A DNA stretch of 64,000 nucleotides from Guptibacillus hwajinpoensis (lineage in GTDB: Bacteria; Bacillota; Bacilli; Bacillales; Guptibacillaceae): positions 204,135 to 268,134 of the forward strand of contig NZ_JAIVKU010000003.1 of the NCBI RefSeq assembly GCF_020524165.1, given 5' to 3'. The position numbers and the translations under genes are program-made. The notes beneath the pieces were generated by a model, which saw only the letters and a program-made list of their open reading frames with translations, had not been told where the DNA came from and made no database searches. Shown piece by piece: positions 44,298 through 56,715 of this stretch (position 1 is the first letter of the stretch; each line of letters begins with the position of its first letter).

Positions 44298-45386
44298 TTG
44301 GTTAGAGAGACGAGATACGAAGATCAGACTATATCGATTGGTTCGTTAACGCTCGAATCCGGCAATGACCTTCATGATGTCGAACTTGCCTATGAACGAG
44401 TTGGTCCTCGTGATGCACCGGTTATTCTTGTCTGCCATGCATTAACAGGAAATCAGTATACAGTAGGTCATGAGGAAACAGGCTGGTGGAAAGGATTAGT
44501 CGGAAACCGCGCTTATATCGATACGTCTGTTTTTCAAGTTATTACGTTCAATGTTCTCGGAGGATGTAACGGTTCAACAGGACCACAATCAATTAATCCG
44601 GTCACGACAAAGCGCTATCAAGCTGATTTTCCGTTTGTCTCTGTAAGAGATATGGTGCATTCACAGAAAAGAGCGCTTGAGAAACTTGGCATTCATCAAC
44701 TTCATGCTGTCATTGGAGGATCTCTTGGGGGAATGCAAGTGCTTGAATGGGGACTGCTCTATCCAGATTGGATGACTCACCTTATCCCACTTGCCGTTAC
44801 ACCAACTCTTAATGCCTATGGAATTGCGTATAACGCTATTTCTCGATATGCGATTACGAATGATCCAAACTGGGATGAGGGCTACTACAGTGGCGATCAT
44901 ACACCAACAACCGGGCTAGCAACCGCAAGAATGATTGGAATGATCTCTTATCGAACGGATGAAATGTTCCACAAAAAATTTGGCCGAAGTCGTAAAGGTG
45001 CTTCACATGAGAGTCATAAAGAACCAAAGTATGATGTTGAATCCTACCTTCATTATCAGGGAAATAAACTTGTCGGCCGATTTGATGCAAATAGCTATTT
45101 GTATTTGCTTAAAGCGATGGATAATCACGATATTAGCGAAGGACGAGGCGATCTGACCTTCGTCAATAAAAGAATGAAAGCAAACGTGCTTGCGATTGGT
45201 TTTAAAGGTGATTTGATCTATCCGCCAGATGAGTTAGAGAAGCTCTTTAATCATGGGTCATCCTCTCAGTTTTATCTTGTTGATACAAAATTTGGTCATG
45301 ATGGATTCCTTGTTGAGTTTGATAAATGGGGACCTCATATAAAGGAACAAATCTCAATGACAAACAAAATCAAAGGAGTGAAGTGA
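44298..45386 (+). CDS. metX: homoserine O-acetyltransferase
   Basis: The 362-residue alpha/beta hydrolase acetylates homoserine for methionine synthesis. The nucleophile elbow is IGGSLGGMQVLEW. The acid is in GFKGDLIYPPDEL and the histidine in FGHDGFLVEFDKW. The frame is open back through the riboswitch terminator, but AAAGGAGAG followed by TTG at 44298 gives the normal MetX N-terminus, so translation starts downstream of the terminator. metY follows after 4 bp. Confidence 0.95.
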   Translation: MVRETRYEDQTISIGSLTLESGNDLHDVELAYERVGPRDAPVILVCHALTGNQYTVGHEETGWWKGLVGNRAYIDTSVFQVITFNVLGGCNGSTGPQSINPVTTKRYQADFPFVSVRDMVHSQKRALEKLGIHQLHAVIGGSLGGMQVLEWGLLYPDWMTHLIPLAVTPTLNAYGIAYNAISRYAITNDPNWDEGYYSGDHTPTTGLATARMIGMISYRTDEMFHKKFGRSRKGASHESHKEPKYDVESYLHYQGNKLVGRFDANSYLYLLKAMDNHDISEGRGDLTFVNKRMKANVLAIGFKGDLIYPPDELEKLFNHGSSSQFYLVDTKFGHDGFLVEFDKWGPHIKEQISMTNKIKGVK

Positions 45387-45390
45387 AAAA

Positions 45391-46689
45391 ATGGCAGAGA
45401 AAAAATATAATCTAGAGACAATCGGGATTCATGGAGGGCTACAAGCTGATCCAGCTACAGGAGCTAGAGCATTACCAATTTATCAATCCAACGCTTATCG
45501 ATTTAACAATACAGATCATGCAGCCGATTTATTTGCTTTAAAAGAAGAAGGATTCATCTATTCACGAATTGGAAACCCAACAGTCGGTACACTTGAAGAG
45601 CGAGTTGCTCAGCTTGAAGGTGGTGTTGGAGCGTTAGCCCTGGCAAGTGGAATGGCAGCGATCACCACGGCAATTTTAAACGTTGCCAATAGCGGAGACG
45701 AAATTGTTTCAGCTTCTACTTTATATGGTGGAACGTATAATCTCTTTTCGGCAACTCTTCCTAAATACGGAATCAAAACGAACTTTGTCGATCCTGAAAA
45801 TATAGAATCATTCAAAGCAGCTATTACGCCTAACACAAAAGCCATCTTTGCTGAGACAATTGGAAATCCTGGACTTCATGTGCTGGATATTGAGAAAGTT
45901 GCTGAAATTGCCCATGAAGCTGGCATCCCTTTAATCATTGATAATACATTTGCAACCCCTTATCTATGCCGACCTCTTGAACATGGAGCAGATATCGTTG
46001 TTCATTCTGCTACGAAATGGCTCGGTGGTAACGGCTCAACGATGGGAGGAATTATCGTTGATGGTGGGAAATTCGATTGGAACTCACCTAAATTCCCTGG
46101 TTTCACTGAACCAGACCATACGTATAACGGTATTGTGTTTGCTGAAGCTCTTCCAGAAGCAGCGTACATTGTGAAAGCGCGAGTGCAACTGCTAAGAGAT
46201 ACTGGTGCAGCGCTAAGTCCATTTAATGCATTTCAGATTGCTCTTGGTGTTGAAACGCTCCACGTCCGCATGAAAGAGCATATCGCCAACACACGAAAGA
46301 TTGTCTCATATCTAAAAGACAATCCGGCTGTTGAGTGGGTGAGCTATCCAGAGGAGGACAATCATCCATCCAATCAACTTGTTCATAAATATCTTCCGAA
46401 AGGTGCAGGAGCAGTAGTTGTGTTCGGCATTAAGGGAGGGCGTGAAACAGGTGCCGGAATCATTAATGCTGTTAATCTCTGGTCACATGTCGCGAATGTT
46501 GGAGATGCAAAAAGCTTGATTATTCATCCGGCAAGCACAACCCATCAACAGTTAAGTGCTGACGAGCTGGTGGCCTCAGGTGTACGAGACGATTTGATTC
46601 GACTCTCTGTCGGAATTGAACATATTGATGATTTAATTGATGATTTAGATCAAGCAATCGCAAAAGCAAAAGTGGAAGCTAGCGTATAA
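45391..46689 (+). CDS. metY: O-acetylhomoserine sulfhydrylase
   Basis: A 432-residue PLP enzyme of the Cys/Met metabolism family. The PLP lysine lies in VVHSATKWLGGNGSTMGG. The ETIGNPGLHVLDIEKVAEIA segment and the C-terminal RLSVGIEHIDDLIDDLDQAI are typical. It makes homocysteine from O-acetylhomoserine and sulfide. AAAGGAGTG precedes the ATG. The pair metX-metY gives direct sulfhydrylation under SAM control. Confidence 0.96.
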   Translation: MAEKKYNLETIGIHGGLQADPATGARALPIYQSNAYRFNNTDHAADLFALKEEGFIYSRIGNPTVGTLEERVAQLEGGVGALALASGMAAITTAILNVANSGDEIVSASTLYGGTYNLFSATLPKYGIKTNFVDPENIESFKAAITPNTKAIFAETIGNPGLHVLDIEKVAEIAHEAGIPLIIDNTFATPYLCRPLEHGADIVVHSATKWLGGNGSTMGGIIVDGGKFDWNSPKFPGFTEPDHTYNGIVFAEALPEAAYIVKARVQLLRDTGAALSPFNAFQIALGVETLHVRMKEHIANTRKIVSYLKDNPAVEWVSYPEEDNHPSNQLVHKYLPKGAGAVVVFGIKGGRETGAGIINAVNLWSHVANVGDAKSLIIHPASTTHQQLSADELVASGVRDDLIRLSVGIEHIDDLIDDLDQAIAKAKVEASV

Positions 46690-46701
46690 AGAATATGAAT
46701 G

Positions 46702-46734
46702 AAAAGCCCTTTTCTCATTTAGAAAAGGGCTTTT
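46702..46734 (+). terminator. terminator of metXY
   Basis: AAAAGCCCTTTTCT and AGAAAAGGGCTTTT arms, perfect stem. Confidence 0.93.
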
Positions 46735-47235
46735 GCATGTTGCCTATCTTTTGTTTAAGTGAATTTTGCAACTACACGACATCTGTAAATACTCATATTA
46801 AATCTTAATAGTAACGCTTGTTAATGAGTATGTAACTTTAATAATGAAGTTTGATAAATATGCTCTATTATAAATGAACAAAATTTGCGGGTTTTTTTTA
46901 TAGAAAGTAAAGGTAAGATTGTTAATAGTGTTGGGATAAAGCACATACCTTCAATTGGCAAATGATAAAATCTATCTATTTATACAAAGACGCCAACATG
47001 ATTCCGTGAATTGATTTAAGTCGAAATTTTAGGGATATTAAATAATTATGCAAGGGGAACTCGGCAATCAGAAAAGAGGTGGCAATTGGCAGTTGTAAAG
47101 AAGTGTTTACACTTAATGAGAAAGGTATTGAAACAATCAACACAACGTCTATTTAACTAACTAACTCTATGTAAGCGCTTTTATTAAATTTACAATAAAA
47201 AATTTCGTGTGACCAAATCTCACGCATGAAAGGGT
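46735..47235 (+). other. long AT-rich region upstream of ilvE
   Basis: No gene was recognised. AAGTGTTTACACTT (about 47101-47114) is a perfect palindrome. A short frame from GTG near 47080 (VAIGSCKEVFTLNEKGIETI...) could be the relic of a lost gene. CodY-like AATTTT words occur but none matches the consensus well. Confidence 0.4.
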
Positions 47236-47249
47236 TGTAAGCGTTTACA
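47236..47249. promoter_or_regulatory. cre site (CcpA) upstream of ilvE promoter
   Basis: TGTAAGCGTTTACA matches the CcpA consensus TGWNANCGNTNWCA at every position. It lies 47 bp upstream of the -35 box, the place from which CcpA activates the ilv-leu operon in B. subtilis. Confidence 0.85.
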
Positions 47250-47295
47250 AATAAACTGATATATCATAATTATCAAAAAACTTAGCTTTTAGGTG

Positions 47296-47324
47296 TTGAC
47301 CTTACGTCCAAACCGGCGTAATAT
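47296..47324 (+). promoter_or_regulatory. ilv-leu promoter
   Basis: TTGACC (47296-47301), a 17-nt spacer, TAATAT (47319-47324). Confidence 0.7.
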
Positions 47325-47378
47325 AATCCTCAATTAAACAAACAAATTATTCAAATAACTCAAACAAAAACGACAACA

Positions 47379-47435
47379 GGGCCTCGAAATTTCACAGGCC
47401 TATCATTAGACACTAACGCTTTACTGCGTCTAATT
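47379..47435 (+). other. two 5' UTR hairpins before ilvE
   Basis: GGCCT...AGGCC, then ATTAGAC (about 47406-47412) with GTCTAAT near 47428. Neither is followed by a T run. They lie 25-80 bp before the ilvE start and may shape the mRNA leader. Confidence 0.45.
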
Positions 47436-47459
47436 AACAAACAGAAAGGAGTGAACAAG

Positions 47460-48365
47460 GTGAGTGAACAGTGGATCTACCTTAACGGAGAATTTGTGAA
47501 AAAAGAAGATGCCAAAGTATCGGTATACGATCATGGTTTCCTCTATGGTGATGGGGTGTTCGAAGGAATTCGCATGTACGATGGGAATGTCTTCAGATTA
47601 GAGCATCATCTCCAGCGCCTCTATGATTCAGCTCATTCAATTATGCTAAAAATAACGCACACGATGGAGGAAATGACCGACATTATTGTGCAAACGTTGA
47701 AGAAAAATAACCTTCAGGATGCCTACATTCGCATCGTTGTATCTCGCGGTGTTGGGAATCTTGGACTCGATCCATTTACATGTAAGGAACCACAAGTGAT
47801 CGTTATTGCAGAATCACTGGCCTTGTTCCCTAAGCGATTATATGAAACAGGAATTGATATTGTCACGGTAGCGAGCAGACGCAATCGATCGGATGTATTG
47901 AGTCCGAAAGTGAAATCGTTAAACTACTTAAATAACATTCTTGTCAAAATTGAAGCCAATTTAGCCGGCGTTAGCGAAGCATTGATGTTAAATGATCAGG
48001 GTTATGTCGCTGAAGGTTCGGCTGATAATATATTTATCGTGAAAGGTAATGTGATTAAAACACCGCCTGGGTACGTTGGGGCTTTAGAGGGTATTACGCG
48101 AAATGCCATCATGGAACTTGCAAGAAAAAAAGGGTATGACATGCGTGAAGAAACGTTTACACGTCATGATGTGTATGTAGCAGATGAAGTCTTTTTAACA
48201 GGAACAGCTGCAGAAGTGATTGCCGTTGTTAAAGTAGACGGTCGTGAAATTGGAAAAGGTAAGCCAGGTAAAACAACAAATGATCTTCTTGGAGCGTTTA
48301 GAGACATTGTCACTGTTGATGGGGTCTCTGTCTATCCTTCCAAACGTGATGTGCAAGCGGGGTAA
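47460..48365 (+). CDS. ilvE: branched-chain amino acid aminotransferase
   Basis: A 301-residue class IV PLP aminotransferase that performs the last step of Val, Leu and Ile synthesis. Typical segments are VSVYDHGFLYGDGVFEGIRM, SPKVKSLNYLNNILVKIEA (the PLP lysine lies in the first of these class-IV blocks) and YVAEGSADNIFIVKG. AAAGGAGTG places the start at GTG 47460; GTG 47451 lies inside the ribosome site. It is the first gene of the operon, ahead of the T-box. Confidence 0.95.
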   Translation: MSEQWIYLNGEFVKKEDAKVSVYDHGFLYGDGVFEGIRMYDGNVFRLEHHLQRLYDSAHSIMLKITHTMEEMTDIIVQTLKKNNLQDAYIRIVVSRGVGNLGLDPFTCKEPQVIVIAESLALFPKRLYETGIDIVTVASRRNRSDVLSPKVKSLNYLNNILVKIEANLAGVSEALMLNDQGYVAEGSADNIFIVKGNVIKTPPGYVGALEGITRNAIMELARKKGYDMREETFTRHDVYVADEVFLTGTAAEVIAVVKVDGREIGKGKPGKTTNDLLGAFRDIVTVDGVSVYPSKRDVQAG

Positions 48366-48658
48366 AAAAATAAATATCCATAATCGATGACGAGGCAAAA
48401 GAAACAGGAATTGGTAATAACCAGAGAGCCGGTAGTGGTGGAAGCCGGTATTACCCCCTGTATCGACATCCCCTCCGAGTGTTGATCTGAACTTAGCAAC
48501 ATAGGATCAGCCAAGTGTCTTAAAAAACACTTGTTATCAAAACGAGCAATTTGCTCATGAGGCGGCAGAGATTTGTCGCAAAAGTAGGGTGGTACCGTGA
48601 AGTCTTTTCGCCCCTATAGACCGTAGAATGCGGCGTAGGGATGAGAAGGCTTTTTTTT
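48366..48658 (+). ncRNA. T-box leader upstream of ilvB
   Basis: The invariant T-box sequence AGGGTGGTACCGTGAA is at 48586-48601. Stem I shows AGAGAGCCGGTAGTGGTGG and its distal partners. The specifier region GACATCCCCTCCGAGTG (about 48465-48481) contains ATC (Ile) at 48468 and CTC (Leu) at 48473. ATC is better placed, but I cannot decide without a fold. A terminator (CTTTTCGCCCCTA with TAGGGATGAGAAG, then T8) ends the leader. Uncharged tRNA would let transcription continue into ilvB-ilvA. Confidence 0.95.
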
Positions 48659-48730
48659 ATTAAAACCTTAGTAACGCTTCAGTAGTAAGACGGGAGCGCG
48701 CAACACAATAAAGCATTGGAGGGTATGAAT

Positions 48731-50446
48731 ATGCGGGCGAAGGCAAAACCAGAAGCCGAAGCGGTAACAGCGGAAATGACCGGGGCAGATGTATTAATCC
48801 ATTCTTTAAAAAAAGAAAATGTGGAAGTGCTCTTCGGATATCCAGGAGGAGCAGTACTTCCAATCTATGACGCTCTATATCGATCACCGATTAAACATAT
48901 TCTTTCAAAGCATGAACAAGGCTCGATTCATGCGGCTGAAGGATATGCAAGAGTAAGTGGAAAGCCAGGAGTTGTGATCGCAACATCAGGACCTGGGGCG
49001 ACAAATCTCGTTACTGGAATTACAGATGCGATGATGGATTCCCTCCCACTTGTTATTTTCACTGGCCAGGTTGCCAGCACGGTGATTGGTACGGATGCAT
49101 TTCAGGAAGCAGACATTATGGGGATTACAGCACCAATCACCAAGCATAATTACCAGGTGCGTGATGTCCAGGATCTTCCAAGAATTATTAAAGAAGCGTT
49201 CCATATTGCGACAACAGGACGTCCCGGTCCAGTTCTGGTTGATATCCCTAAGGATGTGGCGAACAAAACCATTTCACCCGACTATGATTCTACGATTCAT
49301 TTACCAGGTTATCAGCCAACATTTTCACCTAACATTTTGCAAATTAAGAAACTAGCAGATGCGGTTGGATCAGCGAAGAAACCAGTGATCTTAGCTGGAG
49401 CTGGTGTCCTTCATGCGAATGCAGGAAAAGAACTCGTTGCTTTTTCTGAAAAACATCGCATCCCAGTCATTAATACACTGCTTGGTCTTGGAAGTTACCC
49501 TGGCAATCATCCATTATTCCTGGGAATGGGAGGCATGCACGGAACATACACAGCGAATATGGCCCTTTATGAATGTGACTTATTAATTAGCATTGGAGCT
49601 CGATTCGATGATCGATTAACTGGTAATCTTGATCACTTTGCGATCCATGCGACGGTGGCTCATATCGACGTAGACCCTGCTGAAATTGGGAAAAACGTTC
49701 CAACGCAAATTCCGATTGTATCTGATGCTAGAGAGGCCTTGAAGAAGCTTCTAGAGATTGAATCACCCCTTCCAGATACAGAAGATTGGCGTAAGAAGTT
49801 AACCCAAAATAGCGAAGATTTTCCACTTTGGAAGAAATCATCAGCTACTGAGTTTCTCCCTCAACGCGTCGTCGAACTCGTACATGAATATACGAAGGGA
49901 GATGCGATTATTACGACAGATGTTGGTCAACATCAAATGTGGGCAGCCCAATATTATGCATTTGCGGATGCGAATCGATGGGTCACATCTGGAGGACTCG
50001 GCACAATGGGATTTGGTTTCCCTTCAGCGATAGGAGCTCAGCTTGCTTTTCCGGAACAAACGGTTGTTTCTCTAACTGGTGACGGTGGATTCCAAATGAC
50101 GTTACAGGAGCTTTCGACTCTTCAAGAGCTAAATCTTCCGGTAAAAGTCGTCATTATGAATAACCAGACGCTTGGGATGGTGAGGCAGTGGCAAGAAGCA
50201 TTCTATGAAGAACGCTATTCTCAGTCGCTCATCCCGGTACAGCCTGACTTTGTGAAACTAGGTGAAGCGTATGGGATCCAATCTTTTAAAGTGACAAATG
50301 AAGAAGAAGCGAAAGCCGTTTTTGAAGAAGCATTTTCACACCGTGATCCGGTATTAATTGATTGTCGCGTTAGTGGAAAAGAAAATGTGTATCCAATGAT
50401 TGCCCCTGGCAAAGGGTTGCATCAGATGATTGGGGTGAAACCATGA
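48731..50446 (+). CDS. ilvB: acetolactate synthase large subunit
   Basis: A 571-residue ThDP enzyme that condenses pyruvate or 2-ketobutyrate. The catalytic Glu is in [24 protein letters not shown] context with [16 protein letters not shown]. The ThDP motif is [27 protein letters not shown] best serves the ATG at 48731; ATG 48725 is too close. First gene after the T-box; its stop overlaps the ilvN start by 4 bp. Confidence 0.97.
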   Translation: MRAKAKPEAEAVTAEMTGADVLIHSLKKENVEVLFGYPGGAVLPIYDALYRSPIKHILSKHEQGSIHAAEGYARVSGKPGVVIATSGPGATNLVTGITDAMMDSLPLVIFTGQVASTVIGTDAFQEADIMGITAPITKHNYQVRDVQDLPRIIKEAFHIATTGRPGPVLVDIPKDVANKTISPDYDSTIHLPGYQPTFSPNILQIKKLADAVGSAKKPVILAGAGVLHANAGKELVAFSEKHRIPVINTLLGLGSYPGNHPLFLGMGGMHGTYTANMALYECDLLISIGARFDDRLTGNLDHFAIHATVAHIDVDPAEIGKNVPTQIPIVSDAREALKKLLEIESPLPDTEDWRKKLTQNSEDFPLWKKSSATEFLPQRVVELVHEYTKGDAIITTDVGQHQMWAAQYYAFADANRWVTSGGLGTMGFGFPSAIGAQLAFPEQTVVSLTGDGGFQMTLQELSTLQELNLPVKVVIMNNQTLGMVRQWQEAFYEERYSQSLIPVQPDFVKLGEAYGIQSFKVTNEEEAKAVFEEAFSHRDPVLIDCRVSGKENVYPMIAPGKGLHQMIGVKP

Positions 50447-50964
50447 AACGAATTGTAACCGCAACGGTTATTAACCAGAGTGGTGTATTAAATCGGATTA
50501 CAGGGTTAATGACAAAACGTCAATTTAATATTGAAAGTATTACGGTTGGTCATACCGAGAAAGAAGGCGTTTCGAAAATGACCTTCGTTGTTAATGTTGA
50601 TGACAATGCCAAAATTGAGCAGCTCATCAAGCAGCTTAATAAGCAAATCGATGTATTGAAAGTAACGGATATTACGGATCAGGCCATCGTGGTTCGGGAG
50701 TTAGCCTTGATTAAGGTCATTAGTAATGCTCAAATCAGAAGCGAAATATCAGGGATTATTGAGCCATTTCGCGCCTCCATTATTGATGTGAGTCGAGAGA
50801 GTATTACGGTTCAGGTAACAGGAAATTCCGATAAGATTGAAGCGATTTTAGATCTTCTCAGGCCATATGGCATTAAGGAAATGGTGCGAACGGGAATCAC
50901 GGCATTCCCTAGAGGAAGTCAAAAATCTGTAACAGATTTGAAGCAATATTCCATCTTAAATTAA
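50443..50964 (+). CDS. ilvN: acetolactate synthase regulatory subunit
   Basis: A 173-residue subunit with an N-terminal ACT domain ([31 protein letters not shown]) and a second ACT-like C-terminal domain. It confers valine feedback and full activity on IlvB. ATGA overlap with ilvB implies coupled translation. The B. subtilis name is ilvH/ilvN. Confidence 0.96.
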   Translation: MKRIVTATVINQSGVLNRITGLMTKRQFNIESITVGHTEKEGVSKMTFVVNVDDNAKIEQLIKQLNKQIDVLKVTDITDQAIVVRELALIKVISNAQIRSEISGIIEPFRASIIDVSRESITVQVTGNSDKIEAILDLLRPYGIKEMVRTGITAFPRGSQKSVTDLKQYSILN

Positions 50965-50992
50965 AAAAATAAACCTAATTATGAAGGGATGA

Positions 50993-53552
<2,560 letters not shown>

Positions 53553-53568
53553 CAGGGAGGTTAGAAGG

Positions 53569-54675
53569 ATGAAGAGAAAAGTTGCGGTATTACCCGGCGA
53601 TGGGATTGGCAAAGAAGTAATGGAAGGATCAATGAAAGTTCTAAATGCCGTGGCAGATCGATTTGGCCATACGTTTGAATTTCACCAGGGAAGAATTGGA
53701 GGGGCTGCTATCGATGAAGATGGCACGCCACTACCAGATGAAACGCTGCGCATCTGTAAAGAAAGTGATGCTGTTCTACTAGGTGCTGTCGGTGGTCCTA
53801 AGTGGGAAAGTCTACCTGGCCATCTTCGTCCTGAACGAGGTCTTCTTGGTATTCGTAAGGAGCTAGGCTTGTTTGCGAATCTTCGCCCTGTAACGGCTTT
53901 TGATAGTTTAATTGATGCATCTCCTCTTAAATCGGATCGGATCAAAGGGGTAGACATGTTAATCGTTCGCGAATTAACAGGTGGACTGTACTTCGGTACT
54001 CCGAGTGAGCGTCGTCAGAATGGGAAAGAAGTTGTCGATACGCTTCATTACACAAAAGATGAAATCGAACGTATTGTCGATCAGGGGTTTGAAGCCGCGA
54101 GTAAACGAAACAAGAAATTAACGAGCGTTGATAAAGCGAACGTTCTAGAATCAAGCCGAATGTGGAGAGAGATCGTGGAAGAGAAAGCGAAGAATTATCC
54201 CGAAGTTGAAGTGGAGCATATGCTTGTCGATGCTGCTGCAATGAAACTGGTTCAAAACCCGGCGCACTTTGATGTTATTGTAACGGAGAATCTATTTGGA
54301 GATATTTTGAGCGATGAAGCTTCGATGATCACAGGATCACTTGGAATGTTGCCTTCTGCCAGTCTTCGTAGCGACGGTTTTGGGATGTATGAACCGGTAC
54401 ACGGTTCAGCACCAGACATCGCAGGGAAGAATCTTGCGAATCCACTGGCGATGATCTTATCAAGTGCCATGATGCTGAAGTATTCATTCGATATGAATGA
54501 AGAGGCGGAGTCAATCGAAAAGGCAGTAAAAGAAGTCCTTGATGCCGGATATTATACGAATGATCTTGCAAATGGATCGCCGAAAGCTCTTGGTACAGAT
54601 GCCATGATCAAGAAAGTGATTTATCAATTGGAAGAAGCGGATGCAACGGCAGGGATTATGGAAGCATACGCTTAA
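53569..54675 (+). CDS. leuB: 3-isopropylmalate dehydrogenase
   Basis: A 368-residue NAD enzyme oxidising 3-isopropylmalate. It has VAVLPGDGIGKEVMEGSMKV, IVRELTGGLYFGTPSERR, TENLFGDILSDEASMITGSL and the NAD-binding EPVHGSAPDIAGKNLANP. AGGGAGG lies just upstream. Next gene after 21 bp. Confidence 0.97.
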   Translation: MKRKVAVLPGDGIGKEVMEGSMKVLNAVADRFGHTFEFHQGRIGGAAIDEDGTPLPDETLRICKESDAVLLGAVGGPKWESLPGHLRPERGLLGIRKELGLFANLRPVTAFDSLIDASPLKSDRIKGVDMLIVRELTGGLYFGTPSERRQNGKEVVDTLHYTKDEIERIVDQGFEAASKRNKKLTSVDKANVLESSRMWREIVEEKAKNYPEVEVEHMLVDAAAMKLVQNPAHFDVIVTENLFGDILSDEASMITGSLGMLPSASLRSDGFGMYEPVHGSAPDIAGKNLANPLAMILSSAMMLKYSFDMNEEAESIEKAVKEVLDAGYYTNDLANGSPKALGTDAMIKKVIYQLEEADATAGIMEAYA

Positions 54676-54702
54676 TGACAAACAGGTAAGAGGAGGATGG
54701 GT

Positions 54703-56109
54703 GTGGAGCCGAAAACAATTATTGAAAAGATTTGGGATAAACACGTTGTACATGAAGAAGAAGGTAGCCCGGATCTCCTATATATAGACTTGCATCTTGT
54801 TCATGAAGTGACTTCTCCGCAGGCATTTGAGGGTCTGCGGATGAACAACCGAAGTGTCAGAAGACCTGATTTAACCTTTGCGACAATGGATCATAATGTA
54901 CCAACGATTGCACGTCATATTATTAATGATCCTGTATCTAAGGTTCAAATGGAGAAGCTTGAAGAGAACTGTCATGAATTTGGAGTGGAAATTGCTGATA
55001 TTAACCATCCAGATCAGGGAATTGTTCACGTTATTGGTCCTGAGCTTGGTCTAACACAGCCGGGTAAAACAATCGTTTGTGGTGACAGCCATACCTCCAC
55101 ACATGGTGCGTTTGGTGCCCTTGCCTTTGGGATTGGAACGAGTGAAGTAGAGCATGTTCTTTCTACGCAAACGCTATGGCAATCAAGACCTAAAACAATT
55201 GAAATCCGCGTAAACGGTCGACTTGGTGCTGGTGTAACAGCGAAAGACTTAATTCTTGCTGTTATCGCTAAATTTGGTGTTAATGCAGGTACTGGTGCGA
55301 TTGTGGAGTACACAGGAGAAGCAATTCGAAACATGACGATGGAAGAACGAATGACCGTTTGTAATATGTCAATCGAAGCTGGGGCAAAAGCAGGTTTGAT
55401 TAGTCCAGATGAGACCACCTTCTCCTATTTAAAAGGGAAAAGACATATTCCTGAAGATTTTGAGCGTGCCGTTGCTGAATGGAAAGAACTTGCAAGCGAT
55501 CCGGGTGCAACGTATGATGAAGTGCTCGAAATTGGGGCGGACGAAATCGAGCCACAAGTAACATGGGGGACGAATCCTTCAATGGGATCTTCTGTCTATG
55601 CTCGCGTTCCTTCTCCTGAGGATTATGCAGATCCAGGTGACCAAAAAGCAATTAAGCAAGCTCTTGCCTATATGGATCTTAAACCAGGAACGCCGATTCA
55701 AAATATCAATATTCAATATGTCTTCATTGGATCGTGTACGAATTCACGATTAAGCGATTTACGCTCTGCGGCTGAAATTGTACGTGGGCGAAAAGTTCAT
55801 GAAGGTGTGACAGCTCTTGTAGTACCTGGTTCTAAATCAGTGAAGGATGCTGCTGAAGCAGAAGGGCTAGATGCGATTTTTAAAGAAGCTGGGTTTGAGT
55901 GGCGTGAAGCAGGATGTAGCATGTGTCTTGCAATGAATGATGATATCGTTCCACCAGGCGAGCGCTGTGCGTCTACCTCTAATCGTAATTTTGAAGGTCG
56001 CCAGGGAAATGGGTCTAGAACACATCTTGTCAGCCCAGCAATGGCTGCAGCTGCTGCCATTGAAGGCCGATTTACAGACGCTAGAAAAATTAAACCTCTT
56101 GTAGTGTAA
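54703..56109 (+). CDS. leuC: isopropylmalate dehydratase large subunit
   Basis: A 468-residue aconitase-family subunit carrying the [4Fe-4S] cluster: cysteines in [13 protein letters not shown] and [23 protein letters not shown] and [20 protein letters not shown] are also typical. AGGAGG touches ATG 54697, so GTG 54703 (M-E-P-K) with 6-bp spacing is the probable start. Works with LeuD encoded next. Confidence 0.96.
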   Translation: MEPKTIIEKIWDKHVVHEEEGSPDLLYIDLHLVHEVTSPQAFEGLRMNNRSVRRPDLTFATMDHNVPTIARHIINDPVSKVQMEKLEENCHEFGVEIADINHPDQGIVHVIGPELGLTQPGKTIVCGDSHTSTHGAFGALAFGIGTSEVEHVLSTQTLWQSRPKTIEIRVNGRLGAGVTAKDLILAVIAKFGVNAGTGAIVEYTGEAIRNMTMEERMTVCNMSIEAGAKAGLISPDETTFSYLKGKRHIPEDFERAVAEWKELASDPGATYDEVLEIGADEIEPQVTWGTNPSMGSSVYARVPSPEDYADPGDQKAIKQALAYMDLKPGTPIQNINIQYVFIGSCTNSRLSDLRSAAEIVRGRKVHEGVTALVVPGSKSVKDAAEAEGLDAIFKEAGFEWREAGCSMCLAMNDDIVPPGERCASTSNRNFEGRQGNGSRTHLVSPAMAAAAAIEGRFTDARKIKPLVV

Positions 56110-56124
56110 AAGGAGTGAAACGTC

Positions 56125-56715
56125 CTGGAACCGATAAATGAATACAAAGGGATCGTTTATCCCCTTGAGCAAGTTAATGTAGATACAGATCAAATCATTC
56201 CGAAGCAATTTCTTAAAAGAATTGAACGGAAAGGCTTCGGACAGTTTCTTTTTTACAACTGGCGGTTTGATGATGATGGAAAACCTCGTGAAGATTTTAA
56301 TTTAAATGAAGACCAATACCAGCATGCTTCTATTCTAGTTTCGGGGAAAAATTTTGGGTGTGGGTCCTCAAGAGAACATGCGCCGTGGGCCCTTCTTGAT
56401 TATGGATTTCGAATTATTATTGCGACTAGCTTTGCTGATATTTTTTATAACAACTGTGTAAAGAATGGAATATTACCTATTTCTCTTGATCAAGAAATCA
56501 TATCGGAACTTTTTCAGAAAGCGAAAGATGGATATGAACTTAGCGTAGATCTTAAGAAACAGGAAGTAAGTGATGGAGAAGGACTACATGCGTCGTTTGA
56601 GATCGATCCTTATTGGAAAGAAATGCTGTTAAATGGATGGGATGAAGTATCTCGTACTTTGTCCCTAGAGGATAAAATAAAGTTATATGAAGAAAAACAA
56701 CTTGTAGGAGAGTGA
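56125..56715 (+). CDS. leuD: isopropylmalate dehydratase small subunit, CTG start
   Basis: The 196-residue frame has NVDTDQIIPKQFLKRIERKG, GQFLFYNWRFDDDGKP, GKNFGCGSSREHAPWALLDY and NNCVKNGILPISL, all typical of LeuD, and full family length. No ATG, GTG or TTG exists near its 5' end: a TGA (56116-56118) lies three codons before CTG at 56125. AAAGGAGTG is 7-8 bp upstream of that CTG, and the product then begins M-E-P as in B. subtilis LeuD. I infer initiation at CTG. The stop overlaps ilvA by 4 bp. Confidence 0.9.
   Translation: MEPINEYKGIVYPLEQVNVDTDQIIPKQFLKRIERKGFGQFLFYNWRFDDDGKPREDFNLNEDQYQHASILVSGKNFGCGSSREHAPWALLDYGFRIIIATSFADIFYNNCVKNGILPISLDQEIISELFQKAKDGYELSVDLKKQEVSDGEGLHASFEIDPYWKEMLLNGWDEVSRTLSLEDKIKLYEEKQLVGE

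Noticed and set aside
47030..47060. CodY box upstream of ilvE
   Set aside because: AATTTTAGGGATATT differs from AATTTTCWGAAAATT at too many positions to claim.
47330..47459. T-box or S-box before ilvE
   Set aside because: Hairpins exist but no GGTGGTACC T-box sequence or S-box core is present.
55026..55418. 130-codon minus-strand frame inside leuC
   Set aside because: Antisense shadow of conserved LeuC coding sequence.
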